NCBI GenBank assembly: GCA_963693315.1
Contig: OY856186.1
Coordinates: 384,622,215-384,686,214, forward strand
Direction of reading: 5' to 3'
DNA from: Diogma glabrata
Lineage: Eukaryota; Arthropoda; Insecta; Diptera; Cylindrotomidae
Length of the DNA: 64,000 nt
Shown in pieces: positions 22,638-32,883 of the stretch. The stretch's first letter is position 1; every line of letters begins with the position of its first letter. The notes under the pieces were generated by a model. That model made no database searches, had not been told where the DNA came from, and saw only the letters and a list, made by a program, of their open reading frames with translations. The translations under genes and the position numbers were made by a program.

Positions 22638-23650
22638 ACGTGCCTACACAAAAGCACACTTTGAAGAATATGCTGATTATTATATACGTGCCTAGACAAA
22701 AGCGCGTTCTTGACGACTATGCAAACTGGAACTAATGTTGGTTCAATATATATACGTGCCTACACAAAAGCACGTTCTCGATGAATATGTAGACTGGAGT
22801 ATTGATTTAATATATGTACGTGCCTACACAAAAGCACGTTCTCGATGTATATGTGGACTGGAGTAATTATTGATTTAATATATACACGTGCCTACACAAA
22901 CGCACGTTCTCGATGAATATGTAGACTGGAGTAATTGTCAATTTAATATATGTACGTGCCTACACATACGCACGTTCTCGATGAATATGCAGACTAGAGT
23001 AATTATTGATTTAATATATGTACGTGCCTACACAAGAGCGCGTTCTCGATGAATATGCAGACTGGAATAATTATTGATTTAATATATATACGTGCCTACA
23101 CAAAGGCACGATCTCGATGAATATGAAGACTAGAGTAATTATTGATTTAATGCATGTACGTGCCTACACAAAAGCACGTTCTCGATGAATATGTAGACTG
23201 GAGTAATTATTGATTTAATACATGTACGTGCCTACACAAAAACACGTTCTCGATGAATATGTAGACTGGAGTAATTATCAATTTAATATATGTACGTGCC
23301 TACACAAACGCACGTTCTCGATGAATATGCAGACTAGAGTAATTATTGATTTAATATATGTACGTGCCTACACAAGAGCACGTTCTCGATGAATATGCAG
23401 ACTGGAATAATTATTGATTTAATATATATACGTGCCTACACAAAGGCACGATCTCGATGAATATGAAGACTAGAGTAATTATTGATTTAATGCATGTACG
23501 TGCCTACACAAAAGCACGTTCTCGATGAATATGTAGACTGGACTACTTATTGATTTAATACATGTACGTGCCTACACAAAAGCACGTTCTCGATGAATAT
23601 GGAGACTGGAGTAATTATCAATTTAATATATGTACGTGCCTACACAAAGT
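22638..23650. repeat. 68-bp tandem array with ACGTG dyads (3' LTR copy)
   Basis: ACGTGCCTACACA (one early copy has TAGACA) starts at 22638, 22686, 22754 and 22818, then every 68 bp exactly to 23634: 16 occurrences, 13 of them in perfect register. Most units continue AAAGCACGTTCTCGATGAAT, so each has ACGTGC followed about 10 nt later by GCACGT, an inverted pair. Variants CAAAGGCACGAT give a longer CGTGCC/GGCACG stem. Units at 23090-23157 and 23430-23497 share the same variants, as do their neighbours, showing a 340-bp (five-unit) higher-order duplication. Confidence 0.95.
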
Positions 23651-23855
23651 TCAATGGATATTCCTTTCTATTTAAACCTCCCTCGTTGATCTGCAGGCTG
23701 TTATCGCTTGTTGTAGATAATCCTGATTCTTCTGAATAATTTTATTTTCATATGCGACTCCACAATAACCGCCAAAAATGTAAACCAAAAGAAAAATATG
23801 GCTGTTATACTGCCAAGCGGTTGTAAATTTTTAGTTTTTATGTACGTACCTTATT

Positions 23856-23891
23856 CCTGGCACGTTTTTATATATAAATTTACGTGCCAGG
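23856..23891. repeat. perfect 10-bp inverted repeat in LTR
   Basis: CCTGGCACGT and ACGTGCCAGG separated by a 16-nt AT-rich loop; duplicated at 34228-34263 in the other LTR. The arms contain the same ACGTGCC core as the array units. Confidence 0.9.
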
Positions 23892-24685
23892 TTCCAAATC
23901 ACAGCGTTATGAAAAACTGTTCAGCGTTGTTGTTGTCACCATAATATAGTTTTATTTTTAGTTTAACATTTCACTGATGAAATAATTCAACTCAACTTTT
24001 AAAATTTGTTTTAAACTTTATTTGAAAATGCGTAAAATATTTATACACAATATTCTGAATTTAATCTAATTTAATTAAAAAACACATTGAATTTTCTAGC
24101 AAGTTCGATCAACTTGACAAGAAGACTAAAAAACGAAGAAGAGAGGCCCCGTCTCAAAAATCACCAATTAAATAACAAAACCAATCCAACCTTTTCCCGC
24201 TAGCAGCGCCAACATCAACTATTGGAATTAGTTCGAAGAAAACTGCATTATCGGCGCGTGAAAATTATTTGATGTTGACTGCTACATCGACAAAAGTTTG
24301 TTATGTTTAAATGTCAGAATGACATACTCAACCAAAACAAACAACAAACCCAAGGTTAGTTAAATAAATTTTGAATTTTAATTATTTGTTTGAATAAAAT
24401 TGAATTTGATTTCTTTTCAGATTAGTGATTGATTTGCCTGTCGTGATTTTTGGGACGTATGAGCGCATTAAATTAAGTTTTATTTTAACAAACATTGACA
24501 AATATTAATTAAATGATTTTGTTTTCCTTTTTTCAGACTAAAACTAGCAGCCGCAACAATACTGACTGGAACAGCATCGCCGAGAATACTTTGACGAAGG
24601 ACAGTGCTAAGTATTTATGAATATGACCTTTTCGAATATTATTATTGTTTTTTTTATTTTTAGGCAAATCTGTCCATCGTCAACA

Positions 24686-24698
24686 TATTCCCGCCTTT
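24686..24698 (-). promoter_or_regulatory. BEL-2 polypurine tract
   Basis: On the minus strand AAAGGCGGGAATA directly precedes the 3' LTR, the position of the plus-strand DNA primer. It shares the AGGCGG core with the BEL-3 tract at 44682-44692. Confidence 0.75.
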
Positions 24699-25574
24699 GA
24701 AAAATAGGTTTATTTAAATTATATAAGCTATCACTTGGCTAAAACTACTAACCTGATTGGTTATTTATAAATTCAGAAATTTAACAAATTGGACTGATTA
24801 TCCTAAGAGTGTCACATGAACAATTGTAGTTTTAGTTTCAGAATAACTTTAATTCGGCTAATTATAATAATTTTAATTCAGATAATTGTATGCTAGCTAA
24901 TTTTAATTCAGAAAATTTTGTTACTAAAAATAGGTTTTATACTTATTCTATTTTTAAACAATTATTCTTGATAGAAAGATATTAGTTATATGTAATTAAA
25001 TCTTCTAACAATTATTGATTTAATTAGTTATTATTTTTTATTTAAACACAAAAACATGAGTTTTTTTTGTTTACTAAAATGAATTTTTTGAATAAATATA
25101 TTAACAACAATTGTTGGAACAACATGTATTTTTTTTCTTTATTTAATAATGAGCATAAAACATCAAAAAGGATGCCAGCTATGACAAGATGTGAAGTTCT
25201 CCGGTTCGCATTACCGTAAGTATCAGTGGACTTTCTGCCGTTGAGGTTGGTTGAATATTATACAAGAGTTGACGCTGGACAGTTAAACAGGTACTGACCT
25301 TATGGACCCGATATAGAATGACAACGACTCAAGTGGAAATGACGTTGTGAAGTGCTGGTACATGAGTAACGCGAATTGATTACGGATTGGATCTAACTAC
25401 CAATAGGCTCTGGTTCCCGAGTGGAACAATAGATGACGTTAATTAAAACGATGAACATTCAGATCATAAAAACCGGAGACTCGTTTATATTTTCGAAGAC
25501 GAGTCAAAACGATGGTATTGATGAAAATGAAAAAAAATTTTTTTTTTTTTTTTTAAATATGAAGAAGACCAAAA

Positions 25575-25960
25575 TGTTTAATGAAAACCAGAAGGTTTAA
25601 TCATTGAGTATGCATAGCAACCGAAGATAAATGATTAACTCTGGATTATGCAGAGCATTGACGAAGACTAAATGTTTAATGATTGAGTGTGCGTAGCAAC
25701 CGAAGAAATGAGTAATTAAACCTGGATTATGCAGAGCATTGACAAATATCAAATGTTCAATCATTGAGTGTGCATAGCAACCGAAGACGAAAACAAATAA
25801 TTGAACATTGATTATGCAAAGCATTGACGAAGACTAAAGGTTTAATCATTGAGTGTGCGTAGCAACCGAAGAGAAAATAAAAATTAAACATTAATTATGC
25901 AAAGCATTGAAGACGACTAAACGGATAATCATGCTGATTATGCCGAGCATCAATGAAACT
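25575..25960. repeat. tandem repeat, about 80-bp unit
   Basis: TTGAGTxTGCxTAGCAACCG recurs at about 25605, 25684, 25765 and 25849 (spacing 79-86 bp), each followed by TGGATTATGCAGAGCATTGA or a close variant. The second half of this string also occurs at 25930-25950, giving four to five units. Confidence 0.85.
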
Positions 25961-26224
25961 GAAGGTTTGATCACATTTTATAACATGTTGACGAGACTGA
26001 TACCAAGAACATAATGGAACTATGATGCAATAGTTTGCCCACTTCTACTGATCTAGTTGTAAACCGACGATAATAAGTAACAGCCGATCGAGGTTGTAAA
26101 TTCTTGATCGCGTTGCACTTTGAATTGTCTTTCGACCTTTAGATTTCTTATGTCAGTTTTAGTGATTTTAAGTTCACAACTCTTTTGCACTGTGAAGACT
26201 CGAACCAATATTTTCGTTGGTTAA

Positions 26225-26515
26225 ATTCTCTTCACGAAAACATGACGAAAGTGTTGGTGACGTGAGAATGCTCTTCACAAATAAATGACACTTTCGTTAG
26301 TGGTTCCGTGAGAATGCTCTTCACAAATAAATGACACTTTCGTTAGTGGTTCCGTGAGAATGCTCTTCACAAATAAATGACACTTTCGTTAGTGGTTCCG
26401 TGAGAATGCTCTTCACAAATCAATGACACTTTCGTTAGTGGTTCCGTGAGAATGCTCTTCACAAATAAATGACACTTTCGTTAGTGGTTCCGTGAGAATG
26501 CTCTTCACAAATAAT
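26225..26515. repeat. tandem repeat, 46-bp unit, six copies
   Basis: GTGAGAATGCTCTTCACAAA starts at 26262, 26308, 26354, 26400, 26446 and 26492, exactly every 46 bp, joined by TGACACTTTCGTTAGTGGTT. A diverged unit precedes it at about 26225. Units are almost identical, so the array is young or homogenised. Confidence 0.92.
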
Positions 26516-27120
26516 GAACTATGACGTTAAGAAGTGATGTGAAAATGAAATCTAAGTCTCTGTTTATTATACAGACGAAGATGACAAATGATTAGGCTGG
26601 TTAGAATAAATTTGGATGATATTATTAATTAGTATTAGAATTAATTGATCCAACTTCATTGGGTTGAACGATTAATTGGCAAAAGGTCATCTGATAACAA
26701 TGACCTATGTGTAAATATGTTTTTGTCGTTTGTATTCGATACGTGAAAAGAAATTAGATAATCTTTGTCTATGCGGTCAACAATTGTAGCAACAACTTGT
26801 TCCTAACAACAACTGTAGTTGTTTGCCGAATTGACAAGGTTTGATTAGCTGCAGGATTTAAAACATAAACAACTCATCGCTACTTAATTTGTAAGTGGGG
26901 AGAGTTTAAAAATTCTGTTAGTGATATGGTGTATGTGACATCAACAAAATAGAAACAAACTCCTATTGGATGCACATGTAATGACATAGGTTTGGTGGTT
27001 CACTTATAACAAAGTATCATCAAGTTAGTAGACGGAGAATACGAATGATTTTAGTCGCGGTTACATTAAACCGTTTTGATGATGGTACATCTGAACGCAA
27101 GTTATGTAACGACGAGCATG

Positions 27121-30100
27121 TTACTTAGTATCGCCTTCGTCGACCTTGTTTTCGTCATGAATTGGTAGAACACTTATACGATTGACAGCTCTTTTTAATT
27201 CTGACAGTGCTGTCTTGACTGTAACCACACGAGTGATCCCGTCTTGTCCAGGATGTAACGCTGTTATGCGACCTAAATTCCATTTTAATGGTGGTACATT
27301 ATCGTCTTGGAGGATAACTAACGACCCTACTTGGAAGTTATGTGAGCCCTGACGCCACTTGTGTCGTCGTTGGAGTTCCGATAAGTATTCTTTGTGCCAT
27401 CTTTCCCAAAATTGATGTAAATTTTGTTGGATTCGTTGCAAGCGTGACAACCGGTTTCTGGACAAATCAATTAATGATGGTTCTGGGATTGATGTCAAAG
27501 GAGCACCGATAATAAAATGACCAGGTGAGAGAGCGGTCAAGTCTAATGGATCACTAGATAAGGGCGTAAGAGGTCGAGAATTAAGACATGCTTCGATTTG
27601 TGAAATCAGTGTAAGGAGTTCTTCCACAGTAAGCGCTGCATTGCCAACTGCGCGTTTGAAATGATGCTTAGCACTTTTGATTGCAGCCTCCCATAAACCC
27701 CCAAAATGTGGAGACCGGGGAGGAATGGTCTTCCATTCTATTTCGTTTTCGGAGCAGAATTTTAAGCTGGTGTCTTGAAATGACTGAGAAAGAAATAACG
27801 TTTTAAGCTCCTTCAGTTCCGAACGTGATCCGACGAAATTGGTGGCATTGTCCGAATAGATGCGAATGCATATCCCGCGTCGAGCAATAAACCTTCGTAA
27901 GCAAGCCAAAAAGGATTCAGTTGAGGCGCTCATCACAAGTTCCAAATGCACTGCTTTGGTGGTGAAACAGACAAAGAGACAAATGTAACATTTAATTCTT
28001 GTTCTGGCTTTATTGGTTTGGATATATGAAAATGGCCCACAGAAATCTACTCCGACGATGAGAAATGGACGCTCCACGGATTTCACTCTATCAGATGGCA
28101 ACTCACCCATTACTTGATTGCGTAATTGCGGTTTTATTCGATGACAACGAACACATTGATGGACGATTGTCCTGCATAAGTTGCGTCCACCAGTTATCCA
28201 ATATTGCAAGCGAAGGTTATATAAAAGTGATTGAGGCCCAGCGTGTAGCAATTTTTGGTGCTCATGTCGAACGATTAATACACTTAAGGGATGATTACCA
28301 GGTAGTAGGATCGGATGTTTCTGATCCTCTGAAATCATTGCGTTATTCAGACGACCGCCGACTCTTAATATACCGTCTTTATCTAAGAATATCGCGAGAG
28401 ATCGAAGTGAACTGCTAGGTGAACAATACTTGGTCTTTTTAATGCACCGAATGTCGTCACTAAAATTACTTCGTTGAACCATTCGGATCAAACACAGTGT
28501 AGCATTTTTAATATCGTTAGGTAATAGAAAAATGGACGCATTATCTTTTCGAATATCTCTATGTCTTGCATTGTCAGTAAAACGAATCATATAGGCAACA
28601 ACTCGAATTAGCCTTGTGAGAGACGAAAATCGAACAAAAAGAGAGTTATCATCTGTTGTAGAGTGGACTAAACCACGATCGTTGGTTTTACGCACCTCCA
28701 AGTGCACAAATTCATCTGGTAGATTGATGTCATGTGAGATTGCCCAGGCTGACGAATGGCTCTTCAAGAACTCGGGTCCTATCCACCAAAGTGATGCCGC
28801 AGAGAATGACGAAGGCATAAGTCCTCGAGACGCTAAGTCCGCTGGGTTTGCAGCTGTAGGAACGTAATACCAATCATTAGCTGACGTAAGTTCTTGAATC
28901 CTTGAAAGACGATTTGCTACAAATACTGCATATTTTGATGGCTCTGACTTAATTCGATGCAACGTGATTTGTGAATCTGTCCAAAGGTATACCGCACAAA
29001 AATTCATTTTCAAGACAGACGTAACCTTCTGAGTTAATTCTGATAAGAGTACTGCTGCGCACAGTTCCAACCGTGGGATCGTCTCCTTCTTCAACGGTGA
29101 CACTCTTGTTTTCGCACAAATGAGATTTACTTGATATTGGTTTGTTGAGGAGATAGTTCGAGTATACAAGGCACACCCGTATGCTCGCTCGGAGGCGTCG
29201 CAAAAACCATGCAGTTCGATCTGATCAGCAACGGGGGACGTAATTAACCGAGGAATGTTGATCCGTTGCAATGCATTTAATTCCTGTTTGAAATTAGACC
29301 AGGTTTGCGCGATATGAAGTGGTAAGGGATCATCCCAGCCCAGAGCTTGAAGTTTCCAGATGGCTTGCATTATGAGTTTTCCGGTGACAACAATTGGAGC
29401 ACAAATACCCATTGGATCAAAAATCTGGCACAATTCCGATAGTAGCGTGCGCTTGGTACAAAGAGCAGCAGTAGAGGGTAGGTCAAATACCATTTCGAAC
29501 TGGTCAGATTTCGTATTCCACATGACTCCCAATAAAATGGTAACGGTTGTTGCGTCGTGATCTTGTGATGATAGTTGCTTCATATTGGAGACAAACTTTC
29601 GTAGTTCGAAGCCACCACGAGCTAGAAGTTCAATTAACTCTGTCTTCAGTTGGCTGGCCTCTGACATGGTTGATGCTCCTGTTAGTACATCATCCACATA
29701 AAAGTCATTATCGAGAATTTTACATGCTTCTGGATATTTGACACGTTCGTCATTGGCAAGCTGGTGTAGCGTCCGAGTGGCCAAAAATGGGGCACTTGCA
29801 GTTCCGTATGTGACAGTGGCGAGCCTGAAAATTTGAAGACGTTCGGAAGGGTTCATACGCCAAAATACTCGTTGAAGGTCTTGTTGGTCTTCTCGAACTC
29901 TGATCTGCCGATACATCTTAGCGATGTCAGCACTGAATGCAACGATATGTTTCCGGAAGCGAAGCATTATGGACACGAGATCCTGTTGAATTGTGGGGCC
30001 TACCATCAGACAATCGTTTAGAGAGACAAGAGACGAAGATTTAGCGGACGCATTGAATACTACGCGCAACTTTGTAGTCTCACTTTGATCCTTTATAACG

Positions 30101-32334
30101 TAATGATGTGGCAAATAGAAATTGCAGTTACCTCTGTCGTTTAGTGCAGCGGTCATATGTCCCAACAGATGGTATTCATTCATAAAATCTTGATATTGAG
30201 CGTAGATTTCAGATTTTCCCTGCAAACGAGTTTCTAGGGCATAAAACTGACGACGCGCTGACAGGTCGGATGAACCTAGTTGGTTCAATTTTGGATTTGT
30301 AGGAAGTGCGACGGTGTACCGGCCATCTACAGATCTCTCGACATTTTCTTTGAAATGAGATTCACAAGAAATTTCTTCTTTAGACCACACAGGTTTAGAC
30401 GATACTGATTCCAATTCCCAAAACCGTTTTAGTTGAGCTTCGAGGGATTGAATGCTGCACAAAGCTATATGAGACTGAGACTGAGTCTTTGCAGTATGTG
30501 AAAAGTTCGTCTTACCACTAACCACGTAACCCAATTCAGATTCGTAAAATGGAGGTAAGTCGCGATGAAGTTGAATTGATGACCCCTTGAAAAGACAATG
30601 ATAAATCTCAGCACCCAACAGGATGTCGATTCGATTTGGTACATTAAAGTGAGGGTCGGCCAATTTTATATGATCAGGTAAGGTTAGCTTGGGAAGCATA
30701 ACTCTTGTAGAAGGTATTTCATGGGTAATGGTGGGAAGAACATAACATTTTAACGTCGTAGCAAAGGTCGAGACACACGAAGAGATTTTTAAATAGATTT
30801 TGTGTCTGATCAATGTTTGTGATCCAGCAATACCGGTAATAGTTTTAGATGTGACGTGTTTACGTGCCTGTAATAATTTGCATGTTTGTGTAGTAACAAA
30901 ATTCATTGTTGAGCCGCTGTCTAATAGAGCTCTGCATAGGAGTTGGATGCCATCATTAACTGATGCTCGTACTAAAGCAGTGCCGATAAGAATGACCTTG
31001 CTGAACTTGGTTGATGTAGTCTCTGATGAGACTTTCAGACTGGTTCCCGCAGCACACGTCGCTTCACTGCAATCATTATTGAGTGACTGAAATTCGGAAC
31101 AGTTAGCTACAACTGGTTGCAGTTTAACCTCCGGCAATTGACTGCTGCGTTCGAAATGTAATAATGTATGGTGTTTGAGTGCGCACGTTTGACACGGCGG
31201 TTGACGACATTCACTAAGAGGATGACGATCTCGTAAACAATTTCCACAAAGACGGCGATTCTTGATAAAATCATATCTGGATCTTGGCGTGAATTTAGTG
31301 CTGGAGAATTCTGGACAATGAGCCAACAAATGGTTTCCCAAGCAACAACTACATTTTTCGGATGAACTTGCCGGCGGTGCATGAGTGACATTTAGAGTGA
31401 CTGGTTTGTATGACTTATTCACTCGAGAATGAGTGTGAGCTGATGTAGATGCTAATGTCTCGAGCACTCTCACTCGGTTACGCAACAGTTGGATTAATTC
31501 GTCAAACCGAAGCAAATCATTTGGCTTGGTGTGTTTTACCACATGGACCCTAGATGCCGTGTCCAATCGTTGAATCAGGTGGTGAACTAGAATTAAATCC
31601 CATTCAGAAACAGCTACCTTTAGGGATTTTAATGCATTATAATGTTTGAAGATCTTCTCAACAAACATTTGGAGAGCTTTAGCTGAGTGCTCCTGAGGAG
31701 TTCGGGCGTCATAGAGTTCCCGGGTATGGTGCCGTTGAATCGAAATTTCGTTATTATATTTGTCGCACAATAATTTCCAAGCTACAGTGTAGTTGGCCGC
31801 AGTTACGGGAAGACTCTCGATTAGTGCAAACGCAGACCCTGCTCGAATACTTGAGATTAAATATAAGAACTTAACTGTTTCATCTAAAACCTTCGAGTGG
31901 ATTAAATCAAGAAAAATGTCGCGAAACGATAACCACTCCGATTCCAAACCACTAAAGAACGGCAGTGTAAGCTCTGGAAGTCTAACTCCGGCAGAGACAT
32001 TGGTAGTAGGATTTAACTCATGCTGAGACGTATTGTGAAATGAGGTTGACAGAGAACTGTCTTCCGACTTTTTGAGGTCATGCAATTTGTCTCTCAACAC
32101 GATCTCTAACTTACTATACTCTTCCTCAAAGCCAGAGCGATCAGGAGTAGCAAATTCATCTAATATCTCAATTTTTGACTGGACACCGTCATACTTGTCG
32201 TAAACACGTTGAAGCCGACTAAGAAGAACTTCGACTGCTCCAAATGACTCAGCAGTTGGAACTTGGGTCTTAAAATTGGTCAATTGGCCCTTGAATGCAG
32301 CTCGCTGCTTTTTGAGGAGTTCTAATTCAGCCAT
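27121..32334 (-). CDS. BEL-2 gag-pol polyprotein (1737 aa, intact)
   Basis: One uninterrupted frame encoding all enzymes for retrotransposition. The start ATG gives MAELELLKKQRAAFKG, equivalent to the BEL-3 start. Domains in order: gag with coiled coil and DUF1759-type region (to about residue 290; LPELTLPFFSGLESEW near 116); Cys/His clusters at about 326-395 (CSCCLGNHLLAHC, CGNCLRDRHPLSEC, CQTCALKHH); aspartic protease LLDSGSTMNFVT near 471; RT with FSADIAKMYRQIRV and the box NDFYVDDVLTGA near 878; RNase H/Pao region (LHGFCDASERAYG, LPRLELCAAVLLSEL, LWTDSQ, NPADLASRGL); integrase H2C2 finger near 1358-1395; DDE core with Asp near 1429 (GVDFCGPF), Asp near 1493 (IYSDNATNF) and Glu near 1547 (GGLWEAAIK); C-terminal DUF5641 (VPPLKWNLGRI). 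All key residues I checked are present. Confidence 0.95.
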   Translation of the reverse strand: MAELELLKKQRAAFKGQLTNFKTQVPTAESFGAVEVLLSRLQRVYDKYDGVQSKIEILDEFATPDRSGFEEEYSKLEIVLRDKLHDLKKSEDSSLSTSFHNTSQHELNPTTNVSAGVRLPELTLPFFSGLESEWLSFRDIFLDLIHSKVLDETVKFLYLISSIRAGSAFALIESLPVTAANYTVAWKLLCDKYNNEISIQRHHTRELYDARTPQEHSAKALQMFVEKIFKHYNALKSLKVAVSEWDLILVHHLIQRLDTASRVHVVKHTKPNDLLRFDELIQLLRNRVRVLETLASTSAHTHSRVNKSYKPVTLNVTHAPPASSSEKCSCCLGNHLLAHCPEFSSTKFTPRSRYDFIKNRRLCGNCLRDRHPLSECRQPPCQTCALKHHTLLHFERSSQLPEVKLQPVVANCSEFQSLNNDCSEATCAAGTSLKVSSETTSTKFSKVILIGTALVRASVNDGIQLLCRALLDSGSTMNFVTTQTCKLLQARKHVTSKTITGIAGSQTLIRHKIYLKISSCVSTFATTLKCYVLPTITHEIPSTRVMLPKLTLPDHIKLADPHFNVPNRIDILLGAEIYHCLFKGSSIQLHRDLPPFYESELGYVVSGKTNFSHTAKTQSQSHIALCSIQSLEAQLKRFWELESVSSKPVWSKEEISCESHFKENVERSVDGRYTVALPTNPKLNQLGSSDLSARRQFYALETRLQGKSEIYAQYQDFMNEYHLLGHMTAALNDRGNCNFYLPHHYVIKDQSETTKLRVVFNASAKSSSLVSLNDCLMVGPTIQQDLVSIMLRFRKHIVAFSADIAKMYRQIRVREDQQDLQRVFWRMNPSERLQIFRLATVTYGTASAPFLATRTLHQLANDERVKYPEACKILDNDFYVDDVLTGASTMSEASQLKTELIELLARGGFELRKFVSNMKQLSSQDHDATTVTILLGVMWNTKSDQFEMVFDLPSTAALCTKRTLLSELCQIFDPMGICAPIVVTGKLIMQAIWKLQALGWDDPLPLHIAQTWSNFKQELNALQRINIPRLITSPVADQIELHGFCDASERAYGCALYTRTISSTNQYQVNLICAKTRVSPLKKETIPRLELCAAVLLSELTQKVTSVLKMNFCAVYLWTDSQITLHRIKSEPSKYAVFVANRLSRIQELTSANDWYYVPTAANPADLASRGLMPSSFSAASLWWIGPEFLKSHSSAWAISHDINLPDEFVHLEVRKTNDRGLVHSTTDDNSLFVRFSSLTRLIRVVAYMIRFTDNARHRDIRKDNASIFLLPNDIKNATLCLIRMVQRSNFSDDIRCIKKTKYCSPSSSLRSLAIFLDKDGILRVGGRLNNAMISEDQKHPILLPGNHPLSVLIVRHEHQKLLHAGPQSLLYNLRLQYWITGGRNLCRTIVHQCVRCHRIKPQLRNQVMGELPSDRVKSVERPFLIVGVDFCGPFSYIQTNKARTRIKCYICLFVCFTTKAVHLELVMSASTESFLACLRRFIARRGICIRIYSDNATNFVGSRSELKELKTLFLSQSFQDTSLKFCSENEIEWKTIPPRSPHFGGLWEAAIKSAKHHFKRAVGNAALTVEELLTLISQIEACLNSRPLTPLSSDPLDLTALSPGHFIIGAPLTSIPEPSLIDLSRNRLSRLQRIQQNLHQFWERWHKEYLSELQRRHKWRQGSHNFQVGSLVILQDDNVPPLKWNLGRITALHPGQDGITRVVTVKTALSELKRAVNRISVLPIHDENKVDEGDTK

Positions 32335-32862
32335 ATTGCTGGTTGGACTATAGCGCTAAGGAGAGTAAATGAGACAGTGAGCAGATTTCGGACTCGGATT
32401 TAAACTGTTTTTAAAATACAAATTGACAATGTTTGAAGCACGTACTGTGAACTTGGTTTAACCCCTCACCGACGACAAAAAGACCATTGATACCCACCAC
32501 TACGCCAAGATGCAAAGGTGTATCGGTTTTTATATCAAAAATGATTGTAATATACAACTTTTGAAAGTAATATTAAAGATTGTTTGAAAAACACTAATTT
32601 TGTGGACAATCAATATTAAGAAGTTGTTTTTTTTTTTTTTAAATAAACCTTTTGTGTAAAATTGTTAAATTTAATAATTGATTAACTTTTTGTGTTTAAT
32701 TTGAGATAACTAGCAATTATATTCAAGGAGTATGTAAATAATTTAATAACTAAGGCTAAAAACTACTTTTCTTAAAAAATACCTGGTACTACATTCGGTG
32801 CTGGACTATAGTTTTGTTTTGTGACCAGATTCCTGACGATGATGTTCCCGTTCTGGCGTAAA
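32335..32862 (-). other. BEL-2 leader
   Basis: AT-rich untranslated sequence between primer site and gag start. No repeats or upstream frames of note. Confidence 0.7.
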
Positions 32863-32880
32863 ATCCGGCTCGAAGGACCA
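32863..32880 (-). promoter_or_regulatory. BEL-2 primer binding site (tRNA-Tyr type)
   Basis: On the minus strand TGGTCCTTCGAGCCGGAT, 3 nt after the 5' LTR end. This is the complement of the 3' end of insect-type tRNA-Tyr including CCA. BEL-3 has the same 18 nt. Confidence 0.88.
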
Positions 32881-32883
32881 AAA

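Larger units (their letters stand above)
22512..24685 (-). repeat. BEL-2 3' LTR (2174 bp)
   Basis: Identical in length to 32884-35057 and nearly identical in sequence. Plus-strand ends are TGTTAGCGCCTCTGAC and CATCGTCAACA. It contains 16 units of an array at 68-bp spacing, a perfect 10-bp inverted repeat at 23856-23891, and about 1 kb of AT-rich sequence. Confidence 0.95.
24699..27120 (-). other. BEL-2 untranslated 3' tail
   Basis: 2.4 kb between the gag-pol stop and the polypurine tract. No env-like or other open frame of note is seen. It contains two tandem arrays (25575-25960 and 26225-26515) and otherwise AT-rich sequence. BEL-1 has a similarly placed repeat-rich tail, although the repeat sequences differ. 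Confidence 0.75.

Noticed and set aside
22638..23650. CRISPR-like look of regularly spaced repeats
   Set aside because: The whole 68-bp unit repeats, including the would-be spacers. The array sits inside a retrotransposon LTR in a eukaryotic genome, and there are no cas genes.
24340..24670. Intron-like GT...AG signals on the plus strand of the BEL-2 LTR
   Set aside because: They lie antisense to the element, have no coding exons, and AT-rich DNA yields such signals often. Kept only as a marker for comparing with 63550-63660.
24699..27120. Envelope-like gene in the BEL-2 3' tail
   Set aside because: No open frame of useful length on the element strand, and no signal peptide or membrane segment. 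The space holds tandem repeats.
28065..28418. Plus-strand frames within BEL-2 gag-pol
   Set aside because: Antisense shadows of a well-supported 1737-codon coding region.
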